DNA of 64,000 nt, taken from the NCBI RefSeq assembly GCF_016907365.1, contig NZ_JAFBBV010000001.1:4092001-4156000 (forward strand), in the 5' to 3' direction. The position numbers and the translations under genes were made by a program. Of this stretch, positions 25,255-33,891 are shown in pieces. How positions within the stretch are numbered: the first letter of the stretch is position 1; each line of letters opens with the position of its first letter. This stretch comes from Oerskovia paurometabola (GTDB lineage: Bacteria; Actinomycetota; Actinomycetes; Actinomycetales; Cellulomonadaceae). Below the pieces are notes generated by a model that ran no database searches, was not told the DNA's origin, and saw only the letters and a program-made list of their open reading frames with translations.

Positions 25255-27471
25255 TCAGGGCTTGTCCTGCTCCGCCATCTTCGCGAGCATCTGGTTGTAC
25301 TCGTCCATCTCGACGTCGCCGTCCTTGTCGACCCGGCGGTCGCGGCGCTTGGCGTCCTTCTCGTCGGAGCGCGCCCACATGACCGCGACGACGATCGCGA
25401 GCGACAGCGTCGGCAGCTCCCCGATGCCCCACGCGACGCCGCCGCCGCGCTGCTGGTCGGCGATCGCGGTGATCCCCCAGTCGTGCCCCATGAGCCCGAA
25501 CCACTCGGGCACGAGGAGCTGCGTCCCGGTCGTGAGGGACACGCCGAAGAAGGCGTGGAACGCCATGGTGACGAGCAGGAGCAGGAGCCGCTGGGGCCAG
25601 CCGGGCCGGTGCGGCCCGGGGTCGATCCCGACGAGCGCGTTCGCGAACAGGTACCCGGCGAGCGTGAAGTGCAGGAGCATCGCGAGGTGCCCGATGTACG
25701 TCGTCATCGCGAGCTCGAACGCGGGCGTGTAGTAGAAGACGATCATCGACCCGGCGAAGTTGATCGCGGCGACGATCGGGTTGGCGAAGAACTGCCCCCA
25801 CTTCGAGGTCACGAGCGCGAGCACCCACTCGCGCGGTCCGCGCGAGCCGTCCTTGCGCACGGGCACGGCCCGCAGCAGCAGGGTCACGGGCGCGGCCAGC
25901 ACGAGGAAGATGGGCACGACCATCGCGAGCACCATGTGCTGGACCATGTGCGCGCTGAACAGCACGTGCCCGTACACCGCGGGCCCACCGTTGGTCACCC
26001 AGAACAGGACGACGATGCCGAGCGTCCACGAGATCGTCCGCCCGACGGGCCACCGGTCGCCGCGCTTCGCGAGCCGCCGGACCCAGCGCAGGTACACGAC
26101 GAGGGCCGCGACGCACGCGAACGCGGGCAGCAGGTCCCAGCGCCACTCGGAGAACCAGCGCCCGAGGTCGGGCTCGGGGGGCAGGGGGTGCCCGGTCACG
26201 AGCTCGGCGGGCGTCGGCAGCGCGATCGGCTCGTCGGGCACGGGGGGCGCCGTCGAACCGAGTGCGACGGCCACGCCCGACACCGCGCCCATGACGAGCA
26301 GCTCGACCGCGACGAGCCGCCAGAACAGCCACGTCGCGGCCTTCTCGGTGGCGGCCGCCGCACCGCCCTTGCCGGCGGCGGCCGGACGCTTCCCGGCGTC
26401 CTCGTGCCCGACGCCGGAGCCTCCCGCCGTCCTGGCCTCACCCGCCGCGGTGGCCGTCCCGGCGGATGTGCTGGTCGCGCGCGGGCCGCGGGCGGGACCG
26501 CCCACGCCCTGGAGCCGTCGGACGACGAGCTCGCGGTGCGCGAACCCGATCGCTCCGAGCACGACGATGAGCCCGACCTTCGTGAGGATGAGCACGCCGT
26601 AGTCGGTGCTGAGCCCGGCGACGCCGCCGAGCCGGATCCAGGCGTTGGCGACGCCGGAGACGGCGACCGCGACGAAGGACCAGCCGGCGATCGAGGAGTA
26701 GCGCGCGACCGAGGACGCGAAGGCCGTGCGGTCGAGGCCGCCGCGCAGCCGCACGATCGCGAGCACCCCGAGCCCGCCGATCCACAGGGCCGCCCCGCCG
26801 AGGTGGAGGAACATCGAGGAGATCGCGAGCTCGTGGCTCGCGGCGCCGGCCGTGTGACCGGTGTTGGCCTGGAACGCGAGGGCCGAGATCGCGAGCAGGG
26901 CCGTCCACAGGGCTCCGGTCGCGGTGCGGACCGCGAAGGCGCACGCCGACGTCAGGGCCGCGACGACGATGACGCCGAGGAGGCTGCGGCCCAGCGAGAT
27001 CTGCGTGACGAACGCCGCGAGCTGCTCACCGAAGCCGATGCTCGTGACGGGCATGCTCGACAGGACCGAGTAGCGCAGGACGGTCTGGACCACGGTGAGC
27101 ACGGCCCACACGGCCGACGCGGCCCCGGCGACCCCGAGGGCCTTGCGGAGCGGCGGTCCGGCGGGCAGCACGCAGGCCGCGAGCACGAGCGAGCCGATCG
27201 TCAGGGCGATCGCGAGCTCGGTCAAGGTGGTCGAGACCGGCAGTCCCCAGCGAGCGAGCGCCCCCGGGTCGGCGAAACCTGCGAGGGGCTGGAACGCCCC
27301 GGAGAAGGCTCCCGCGGCGACGACCGAGACGATCGCGACGACCACGGCCGCAGGTCCGGCGAGCACGAGCCACCAGGGGTTGCGGGGAGCGTCGGCAGCG
27401 CCCCGACCGGGGGGCTGCGCGGCCCGGTCGGGCGCGGTTCCTGAGGTGCTGCGGGGGGCGGTGGCGGTCAC
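25255..27471 (-). CDS. CopD-CtaG fusion: copper resistance/cytochrome oxidase assembly protein
   Basis: 738 residues, about 14 membrane helices. The N-terminal half (about 90-330) matches CopD (LHLGGAALWIGGLGVLAIVR, then AVSGVANAWIRLGG). The C-terminal half (about 430-690) is a caa3_CtaG domain (GHVLFSAHMVQHMVLAMVVP, IGHLAMLLHFTLAGYLFANA) with several membrane histidines suited to copper. A charged linker rich in Ala/Gly joins them. The fusion is common in actinobacteria; it should deliver copper for cytochrome c oxidase assembly. GTG at 27471. Charged C-terminal tail (residues about 700-738). Confidence 0.88.
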   Translation of the reverse strand: MTATAPRSTSGTAPDRAAQPPGRGAADAPRNPWWLVLAGPAAVVVAIVSVVAAGAFSGAFQPLAGFADPGALARWGLPVSTTLTELAIALTIGSLVLAACVLPAGPPLRKALGVAGAASAVWAVLTVVQTVLRYSVLSSMPVTSIGFGEQLAAFVTQISLGRSLLGVIVVAALTSACAFAVRTATGALWTALLAISALAFQANTGHTAGAASHELAISSMFLHLGGAALWIGGLGVLAIVRLRGGLDRTAFASSVARYSSIAGWSFVAVAVSGVANAWIRLGGVAGLSTDYGVLILTKVGLIVVLGAIGFAHRELVVRRLQGVGGPARGPRATSTSAGTATAAGEARTAGGSGVGHEDAGKRPAAAGKGGAAAATEKAATWLFWRLVAVELLVMGAVSGVAVALGSTAPPVPDEPIALPTPAELVTGHPLPPEPDLGRWFSEWRWDLLPAFACVAALVVYLRWVRRLAKRGDRWPVGRTISWTLGIVVLFWVTNGGPAVYGHVLFSAHMVQHMVLAMVVPIFLVLAAPVTLLLRAVPVRKDGSRGPREWVLALVTSKWGQFFANPIVAAINFAGSMIVFYYTPAFELAMTTYIGHLAMLLHFTLAGYLFANALVGIDPGPHRPGWPQRLLLLLVTMAFHAFFGVSLTTGTQLLVPEWFGLMGHDWGITAIADQQRGGGVAWGIGELPTLSLAIVVAVMWARSDEKDAKRRDRRVDKDGDVEMDEYNQMLAKMAEQDKP

Positions 27472-27719
27472 CCGACCAGGGTAGGCGGCATGCGGGTCAT
27501 CGCGGTATTCCCCTCGGGGAGCGGGGTCCCCTCGCGGAGCCGTCGGAGCGGCGTCGGGCCGCGCGGTGGGCACCTCTCCCCCTGGCTCGGCTGTGGAGAG
27601 AGCGGCGTGCCGAGAGGTGCCGCTGGCATACTGGGCCGGGTTCGCACGGCGTCCTCCTCGTGAGGGACGGCCGTGACGACATCTCCGGCAGAACCCGAGC
27701 ACACGCGAAGGACCTCACC

Positions 27720-28718
27720 ATGGCCACAGGTCACGGCAGCATCTCCACGACCGACCTGGACCGCGCGGGTCACCTTCTCAAGCGTGTCGAGCAGGTGTTC
27801 GACCAGCGGGTCGTCGGGCAGGAGGCGCTGCGCACGGCCCTGGTCAGCTCGCTCCTCGCTGGTGGCCACATCCTGCTGGAGTCCGTGCCGGGGCTCGCCA
27901 AGACCACCGCCGCACAGACCCTCGCGTCCGCGATCAACGGCTCGTTCCGTCGCATCCAGTGCACGCCGGACCTCATGCCGAACGACATCGTGGGCACGCA
28001 GATCTACAACTACGCGACCGGGTCGTTCACGACGCAGCTCGGGCCCGTGCACGCGAACCTCGTGCTGCTCGACGAGATCAACCGGTCGAGCGCCAAGACG
28101 CAGTCGGCGATGCTCGAGGCCATGCAGGAGAAGCAGACGTCGATCGGCGGCGAGAACTTCCCGCTGCCCTCGCCGTTCATGGTCCTCGCGACGCAGAACC
28201 CCATCGAGGAGGAGGGCACGTACGTGCTGCCCGAGGCCCAGATGGACCGCTTCCTCATGAAGGAGGTGCTCACGTACCCGGCCCCGGCGCAGGAGCTGGA
28301 GATCCTCGACCGCATCTCGACGGGCCGCATGACGGCACCCATCACGGCCGAGCCGATCAGCATCGACGACGTGGTCTTCCTCCAGCGACTGGTCGACGAC
28401 GTGTACGTGGACGAGTCGATCAAGCGGTACATCGTCGACCTGATCAACACGACGCGCCTGTCGGGCCCGCGGCCCGTCCCTGGTCTCGACCAGCACGTGC
28501 GCGTCGGCGCGAGCCCGCGCGGCGGTATCGCGCTCATGCGCGTGGGCCAGGCGCTCGCGATCCAGGCCGGGCGCGCGTACGTCGTCCCGGACGACATCAA
28601 GGCCGTCCGCTACTCGGTCCTGCGCCACCGCCTGGTGCGCACGTTCGACGCGCTCGCCACGAACGTGCAGCCCGAGCAGCTCATCGACGCCGTGTTCGAC
28701 GCGGTCCCGACCCCGTAG
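27720..28718 (+). CDS. MoxR-family AAA+ ATPase
   Basis: 332 residues. Walker A VPGLAKTTAAQTL, Walker B NLVLLDEINR, sensor 1 VLATQNPIEEEGTYVLPEAQ and the MoxR feature FDQRVVGQEAL. MoxR ATPases act as chaperones maturing protein complexes, often with VWA-domain partners encoded nearby, as here. The ATG at 27720 is chosen over an in-frame upstream GTG extension that is not conserved-looking. First gene of a six-gene co-directional run with mostly overlapping ends. Confidence 0.92.
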   Translation: MATGHGSISTTDLDRAGHLLKRVEQVFDQRVVGQEALRTALVSSLLAGGHILLESVPGLAKTTAAQTLASAINGSFRRIQCTPDLMPNDIVGTQIYNYATGSFTTQLGPVHANLVLLDEINRSSAKTQSAMLEAMQEKQTSIGGENFPLPSPFMVLATQNPIEEEGTYVLPEAQMDRFLMKEVLTYPAPAQELEILDRISTGRMTAPITAEPISIDDVVFLQRLVDDVYVDESIKRYIVDLINTTRLSGPRPVPGLDQHVRVGASPRGGIALMRVGQALAIQAGRAYVVPDDIKAVRYSVLRHRLVRTFDALATNVQPEQLIDAVFDAVPTP

Positions 28719-28727
28719 GCCCGGCCC

Positions 28728-29660
28728 ATGACCGACGTGTCGCGGCTGGCCCAGGTCCGGGCCAGGCTCGAGCTCCCGCTGGCCCGGCGGGCCTCGGGGC
28801 TACTCGAGGGGCGGCACCGCTCGATCCTCAAGGGGCACGGGCAGGACTTCGACGACCTCCACCTGTACGCGCCGGGTGAGGACGTGGGCGACATCGACTG
28901 GAAGTCGAGCGCCCGCGCGGGCATCCCCGTGGTGCGCCGGTTCGTGCGCGAGTCCAACGTCAACCTGGTCCTCGTCGTGGACACGGGCCGCAACATGGGG
29001 GCGACGGCCGCGAGCGGCGAGCCCAAGGCCGACGTCGTGAGCTTCTGCTGCGCGCTCGTGGCCTACCTGGCGCGCGACCGCGGGGACCGGGTCGCGCTCG
29101 TCGCGGGGGACGCGCAGCGCCTCGTCCAGCTCCCGCCTCGGGCCAGCACGCAGGACCTCGAGCTCCTGCTCCGCACGGTCGAGCGGCAGCTGCGGGTCGA
29201 GGCCCCGCCGAGCGACCTGAACCGGGCGCTCGACCGGGCGCTCAACGCGTTCCGACGCCGCTCGATCATGGTCGTCGTGACGGACGAGGCACGACCGGGG
29301 CCCGAGCACGAGGCCCTGCTGCGGCGCCTGCGCGTGCGCCACGAGGTCATGGTCGTCGCGGTCGCGGACCTGTCGCCCGTCGGGGTCCCGACCCCGGACT
29401 CGGCCCTGGGCGGCGCCGCAGTGGCGCACCGCGCCCCCGGGCAGGTCGCGGACGTCGACGGCACGCTCGACCTGCCGCCGTTCCTGCGGGGGCGCGCGGA
29501 CATCGTGGCGGGCGCGGCGCAGGCCGCCGTGTCCCGGCGGGCGTCGGTCGTGGACCTGCTGCACGCCCTCCAGGTGGAGGCCGTGAGCGTCACCGGGACC
29601 GACGACGTCGTGCCTCGTTTCGTCGAGCTGCTGGGGAGGGCGAAGCGTGCCCGACGATGA
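28728..29660 (+). CDS. DUF58 domain-containing protein
   Basis: 310 residues. The DUF58 signature is clear: HGQDFDDLHLYAPGEDVGDI continuing DWKSSARAG, then VNLVLVVDTGRNM with a VWA-like acidic site, and later RRSIMVVVTDEA. Found next to MoxR in most bacteria. Soluble, no signal. Starts nine bases after the moxR stop and overlaps the next gene by 14 bases. Confidence 0.9.
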   Translation: MTDVSRLAQVRARLELPLARRASGLLEGRHRSILKGHGQDFDDLHLYAPGEDVGDIDWKSSARAGIPVVRRFVRESNVNLVLVVDTGRNMGATAASGEPKADVVSFCCALVAYLARDRGDRVALVAGDAQRLVQLPPRASTQDLELLLRTVERQLRVEAPPSDLNRALDRALNAFRRRSIMVVVTDEARPGPEHEALLRRLRVRHEVMVVAVADLSPVGVPTPDSALGGAAVAHRAPGQVADVDGTLDLPPFLRGRADIVAGAAQAAVSRRASVVDLLHALQVEAVSVTGTDDVVPRFVELLGRAKRARR

Positions 29661-30165
29661 GCTCTACGCGCCGGCCCTCTACAGCGGCTGGTGGGCTGCC
29701 CTCGGGGTGGTGATCGTGCTGCTGGTCGTGGCGTGGGTCGTGCTCGCGTTCCGCTCGACCCGGGCGTCGGCCGAGGAGAAGGCCCTGCGGTTCAGGCCGT
29801 CGTGGGCGACGGGTTCCCTCGACCCGTACGCGGGGCTGCGGACCGAGTTCGAGGCGCACCTCGACGCGGTCGAGGGGGCCTACCTCGCGGGTGGGCTCGA
29901 CGAGCGCGGGCTGCACCTGGCGCTGTCGAAGGAGGTCCGCGGGTTCGCGTCGGGCCGCCTGGGCGTGGACGCCTCGGTGCTGACCCTGTCCGAGATCGAG
30001 CGCATGACGGGCACGGCGCACCTGACGCGCCTGATCGCGCGGTACTACCACCCGTCGTTCGCGGAGGACGAGGCCCTCGACGCGTCGTCCCGGCCGGGGC
30101 CGGGCGGCTCGCCCGACGGCCGGGAGTCGATCAACCGCGCCCGCTCGGTGGTGAGGACGTGGTGA
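29647..30165 (+). CDS. Membrane protein of the MoxR/VWA operon
   Basis: 172 residues with a single N-terminal membrane helix (WWAALGVVIVLLVVAWVVLA) and a cytoplasmic part of mostly helical character. Occupies the position of the DUF4381-type gene in Bat/MoxR operons, but sequence identity to that family cannot be judged by eye. GTG start inside the DUF58 gene; its stop overlaps the next GTG (GTGA). Confidence 0.75.
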   Translation: MPDDELYAPALYSGWWAALGVVIVLLVVAWVVLAFRSTRASAEEKALRFRPSWATGSLDPYAGLRTEFEAHLDAVEGAYLAGGLDERGLHLALSKEVRGFASGRLGVDASVLTLSEIERMTGTAHLTRLIARYYHPSFAEDEALDASSRPGPGGSPDGRESINRARSVVRTW

Positions 30166-31232
30166 CGCCGGGGCCGCAGGGCGCCTCGATCCTGTGGCCG
30201 TGGCTGCTCGCCGCGGTCGTGGTCCTGGTCCTGGCCGCGGGTGCGGCGGCGTGGTGGCTCGCGCGCCGTCGTCGGGCACGGGCGCTCAAGGCGCAGCCCG
30301 ACGACGTCACGTGGGTCGCGAACTCTTCCTACCTCGCGCAGGTCCCGGCCTTCGCGGCGTGGGTGCGCCGCTACCGCAGGCTCCAGGTCGCGGGGCTCGC
30401 GGGGCTGCTCGTCGCGCTCGTCGGCGTCGGCGCGGTCGCCGCCCGGCCGGTCGAGACGGACCTGGTCGTGGACCGCCTGGGGACGCGGGACATCGTCCTG
30501 TGCCTCGACGTGTCCGGGTCCATGACGGCGTACGACGGCGAGATCCTCAAGGTGTACTCGGAGCTCGTCGACAGCTTCGAGGGCGAGCGCATCGCGCTGT
30601 CGATCTTCAACTCGACGTCGAGGACCGTGTTCCCCCTGACGGACGACTACACGTTGGTCCAGGAGGAGCTCGCGGCGGGCATCGCGGCGTTCGACAAGGA
30701 CCCCAGCACGCTCGACTTCAGCAGCGAGCGCGACCAGAAGGACGTCCTGGAGTTCCTCACGTACACCGCGGGGACCCTCGCGAACGAGTCCGCGGCGAGC
30801 CTCATCGGCGACGGGCTCGCGAACTGCGCGCTGCAGTTCGACGAGGAGACCACCGACCGGTCGCGCTCGATCATCCTCGCGACGGACAACTACGTCGCGG
30901 GCGAGCCCATCTACTCGCTCGAGGAGGCCTCGGCGCTCGTCGCCTCGCGCGACATCACGCTGCACGGCATCTACGGCGGCTCGGAGCTCTACGAGGGCAC
31001 CCCCGAGGAGACGCAGTACCGCGAGGTCGTCGAGGCCGGCGGCGGGCTGTACTTCCTCGCGGGCGACCCGCGGGCCGTCGAGGGCATGGTCGAGGACGTG
31101 GTCGCGCAGCAGGCCGTCGAGCTCGACGCGAGCCCGGAAGTCGTCGTGACGGACCTGCCCACGATCTGGTTCCTCGTGGCGACCGCCGGTGCCGCCCTGC
31201 TCGTCGTCGTCGCCTGGAGGCTGCGCGAATGA
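30162..31232 (+). CDS. VWA-domain membrane protein (BatA-like)
   Basis: 356 residues: two N-terminal membrane helices, a von Willebrand A domain with a complete MIDAS metal site (DIVLCLDVSGSM, DxSxS) and a C-terminal helix (TIWFLVATAGAALLVVVAWR). The domain should face outside or the cytoplasm depending on topology; the two-helix N-terminus and C-terminal anchor resemble BatA/BatB. Coupled by 4-bp overlaps to both neighbours. Works with MoxR by family precedent. Confidence 0.88.
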   Translation: MTPGPQGASILWPWLLAAVVVLVLAAGAAAWWLARRRRARALKAQPDDVTWVANSSYLAQVPAFAAWVRRYRRLQVAGLAGLLVALVGVGAVAARPVETDLVVDRLGTRDIVLCLDVSGSMTAYDGEILKVYSELVDSFEGERIALSIFNSTSRTVFPLTDDYTLVQEELAAGIAAFDKDPSTLDFSSERDQKDVLEFLTYTAGTLANESAASLIGDGLANCALQFDEETTDRSRSIILATDNYVAGEPIYSLEEASALVASRDITLHGIYGGSELYEGTPEETQYREVVEAGGGLYFLAGDPRAVEGMVEDVVAQQAVELDASPEVVVTDLPTIWFLVATAGAALLVVVAWRLRE

Positions 31233-32278
31233 CCTTCCAGCCGTTGATCCCGCTGTGGGCGTGGGCCGTCGTGTTCGTCCCGCTGCTCGGCCTCGCCGGG
31301 TGGCAGCTCGTCGTCGCGCTCCGTGGTCCGTCGCGCGGTGCAGCCGGTCAGGGCGTGCCCGCCGGGCCGCGCGGTGCGTGGGTCCGGCGCACGGCCCTCG
31401 TCGCGGTCCTCGCCGTGATCGGGCTCGGCCCCTCGGTCCCCGTGACGGACCGCGACACGTCGGTCGCGAACGTGGACATGTTCTTCGTGGTCGACCGCAC
31501 GGGCTCCATGGCGGCCGAGGACTTCGACGGCACGAACGAGCGCCTCGTGGGCGTCCGGCACGACGTCGCAAGCCTCACGGCCGACACCCCGGGCGCCCGC
31601 TACTCGATCATCTCGTTCGACTCCCAGGCCAGCCGCCAGGTCCCGCTCACGACGGACGCCCGGGCCATCACGTCCTGGGCCGACACCTTCAAGCGCGAGA
31701 TCACGCTCTACTCGAAGGGGTCGCTCACCGACCGGCCGCTCGATGCGCTCCGCTCAGCGCTCGAGGGCGCAGCGACCGACCACCCGTCGAACGTCCGGCT
31801 CGTCTTCTTCCTGTCGGACGGCGAGCAGACCGCAGACGGCGAGCCCCGCTCGTACGAGGACCTCGCGCCCTTCGTCGACGGCGGCGCCGTCCTCGGCTAC
31901 GGCACCCCGGAGGGTGGACGCATGAAGGAGTACGCGCCCGACGAGGACCCGGCCGACGCCGCCTACCTCAAGGACCCGTCCCGGGCGACCCTCGACGACC
32001 CCGAGTCGCCCGACGCGCTCTCGGTGATCGACGAGGACAACCTGCGCGCGGTCGCCACCCAGCTCGGCGTGCCGTACGTGCACCGCGAGACCACGGGCCC
32101 GACGGCGGAGCTCGTCGCAGGCGTGGACCCGCAGCAGGTCGCGGCGGACGGCAGGCGCCTGGTCACGGCGTACCGTCCGGTCGTGTGGCCTCTCGCGCTC
32201 GTGGGCGCCGCCCTGCTCGGGTTCGAGGCGTGGGCGGCGGGCCGGTCGGCGGCGCGCCGGGTGGGGGTGCGCGCATGA
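31229..32278 (+). CDS. VWA-domain membrane protein (BatB-like)
   Basis: 349 residues: membrane helices near residues 8-30 and 55-75, a VWA domain, and a C-terminal helix. The MIDAS motif is VDRTGSM, with Thr in place of the first Ser of DxSxS, a usually tolerated change; NVRLVFFLSDGEQTADG is the later metal-loop strand. Paralogue of the preceding VWA gene. ATGA overlaps at both ends. Confidence 0.88.
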   Translation: MTFQPLIPLWAWAVVFVPLLGLAGWQLVVALRGPSRGAAGQGVPAGPRGAWVRRTALVAVLAVIGLGPSVPVTDRDTSVANVDMFFVVDRTGSMAAEDFDGTNERLVGVRHDVASLTADTPGARYSIISFDSQASRQVPLTTDARAITSWADTFKREITLYSKGSLTDRPLDALRSALEGAATDHPSNVRLVFFLSDGEQTADGEPRSYEDLAPFVDGGAVLGYGTPEGGRMKEYAPDEDPADAAYLKDPSRATLDDPESPDALSVIDEDNLRAVATQLGVPYVHRETTGPTAELVAGVDPQQVAADGRRLVTAYRPVVWPLALVGAALLGFEAWAAGRSAARRVGVRA

Positions 32279-33240
32279 CCGACAAGAGCCTGCCCCCGCG
32301 GCCGGGCGAACGCTCTGCCCAGGCCGCGGCGATGCGCGGACGGCGGCTGCGCCGTCGGGCACTGATGCTCCTGCTGCCCCTGCCCCTGCTGGTCGCCGCG
32401 CTCGTGCTCGGCACCAAGCTGGCCTTCCTCCCCGTGATCGCGTCCTACGCGTCCGGCCGGTACGAGGCGAGCGACTTCTCGGAGGCCGCCACGAACTTCG
32501 GCCTCCAGAAGACGATGAACGTCGTCGACCCGTGGAAGGCGTGGTTCAACACGGGGACCTCAAACCACCGGGCGGGCGACGACACCGCCGCCATCTCCGA
32601 GCTCCACCGCGCCTACGACCTCGCCGAGCACGAGGCGCCCATGGTCCGCTGCGAGATCCAGGTCAACCTGTCGATCTCCTACGAGACCGCGGGCGACTAC
32701 GAGTCGACCACGGGCGAGGACTACCTGTCGCAGAAGGCCGCGCTCGAGGAGGCGCTCGCCGCGCGGGCGGCGGGCCAGGACTACAACTCCTACCTCATCG
32801 ACCCGTACGGCACGGGCGAGGAGCTCGTCCCCCAGGACCTCCAGGACCAGGCCGCCCAGTGGTTCTCGTACGCCGAGCGTTCCTACGCGACGGCCGAGCA
32901 GGTCCGCGGGTGGCCGGGCTGCGAGGAGCAGCCGCCCCCGGAGAAGGAGCAGAACGAGGCATCGGTCCAGCGCCTGCAGGACAAGCAGCAGCAGGCGAAG
33001 GACGCACAGCCGCAGCAGCCCCAGGACCCGCAGGGCGGCACCGAGGGTGCGGAGCCGCCGCCCGAGACCGACCAGAGCGAGCAGGAGCGGGCCGAGGCCG
33101 AGCGGCAGGAGAAGCTCCAGCAGCAGAACTCCGAGGCCCGCGACGACGAGGACCAGAGCCGGCAGGAGTACCAGGAGTTCTTCGGCGACGACCCGGCCGG
33201 CGGGCCGGGCGACTCCGGAGGGTCCACCAAGAACTGGTGA
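32275..33240 (+). CDS. Membrane-anchored TPR-like protein (BatC-like)
   Basis: 321 residues. Arg-rich N-terminus, one membrane helix (LMLLLPLPLLVAALVLGTKL), a helical region of about 130 residues with a TPR-like pattern (WKAWFNTGTSNHRAGDDTAA), then a long Gln/Glu/Pro-rich low-complexity tail (residues about 215-321). Closes the MoxR operon in the place where Bat operons carry TPR proteins. The tail composition suggests a disordered extracytoplasmic or cytoplasmic linker. Confidence 0.75.
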   Translation: MTDKSLPPRPGERSAQAAAMRGRRLRRRALMLLLPLPLLVAALVLGTKLAFLPVIASYASGRYEASDFSEAATNFGLQKTMNVVDPWKAWFNTGTSNHRAGDDTAAISELHRAYDLAEHEAPMVRCEIQVNLSISYETAGDYESTTGEDYLSQKAALEEALAARAAGQDYNSYLIDPYGTGEELVPQDLQDQAAQWFSYAERSYATAEQVRGWPGCEEQPPPEKEQNEASVQRLQDKQQQAKDAQPQQPQDPQGGTEGAEPPPETDQSEQERAEAERQEKLQQQNSEARDDEDQSRQEYQEFFGDDPAGGPGDSGGSTKNW

Positions 33241-33268
33241 GGGTCTCGCGGCGTAGGTCGTCGGGCGG

Positions 33269-33739
33269 TCAGTCGTCGAGCGCCTCGACGAGCAGGGTCC
33301 GTGGACCGGGGCCCTCCTCCGCGAGCACGTCGTGCGGGTTGGCCAGGACGCACTTGCGCAGCGACAGGCACCCGCACCCGATGCAGTCCGTGAGGTGGTC
33401 ACGCAGGCGCACGAGCTGTTCGATCCGGGCGTCGAGGTCGGCGTGCCACATCCGCGACAGGCGTCGCCAGTCCTTGGCGGTCGGCGTGCGGTTCTGCGGG
33501 AGCGTGCCGAGGGCCTCGCGGACCAGGGCGAGCGGGATCCCGACGCGCTGCGAGACGCGGATGAACGAGACGCGGCGCAAGGTCTCCCGGGGGTAGCGAC
33601 GCTGGTTGCCGGGCGTGCGGCGGGACGTGAGCAGGCCTTCGCGCTCGTAGAAGTGCAGGGCGGACACCGAGACGCCGCTGCGGCGTGCGAGCTCGCCGAC
33701 CGTGAGCTCGTCATCGGGGTGCGGCCCGTCGTCAGGCAT
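33269..33739 (-). CDS. soxR: Redox-sensitive MerR-family activator SoxR
   Basis: 156 residues. MerR winged helix (LTVGELARRSGVSVSALHFY), dimer helix, and the [2Fe-2S] cysteine set CIGCGCLSLRKC (Cys119, 122, 124, 130) that defines SoxR. In actinobacteria SoxR reacts to redox-active metabolites and turns on a few exporters and oxygenases. ATG at 33739 has GGAG six bases upstream. Divergent from an MFS exporter with a SoxR box between. Confidence 0.95.
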   Translation of the reverse strand: MPDDGPHPDDELTVGELARRSGVSVSALHFYEREGLLTSRRTPGNQRRYPRETLRRVSFIRVSQRVGIPLALVREALGTLPQNRTPTAKDWRRLSRMWHADLDARIEQLVRLRDHLTDCIGCGCLSLRKCVLANPHDVLAEEGPGPRTLLVEALDD

Positions 33740-33792
33740 GATTGCTCCAGGCATTCGTCAATCCGTCCATCGACGAGACGAACAGCACTTGA

Positions 33793-33810
33793 CCTCGACA
33801 ATGGTTGAGG
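33793..33810. promoter_or_regulatory. SoxR box
   Basis: CCTCGACAATGGTTGAGG matches the SoxR operator (CCTCAAGT..ACTTGAGG type) with one arm mismatch. It sits between soxR and the divergent MFS gene, 82 bases before the latter's ATG, a typical place for activation through a stretched spacer. Confidence 0.8.
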
Positions 33811-33891
33811 TTCGAGACTAACCGAAGCGCTCGTTCGAGCACACCCCACCGCGCAGCCCCCACGGGGCCGCGCCCACCCCTGCGAGGAAAC

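Noticed and set aside
31229-32278. Altered MIDAS (DRTGS) as a sign of an inactive VWA domain
   Set aside because: Thr in this position can still coordinate the metal, and the other loop residues are present.
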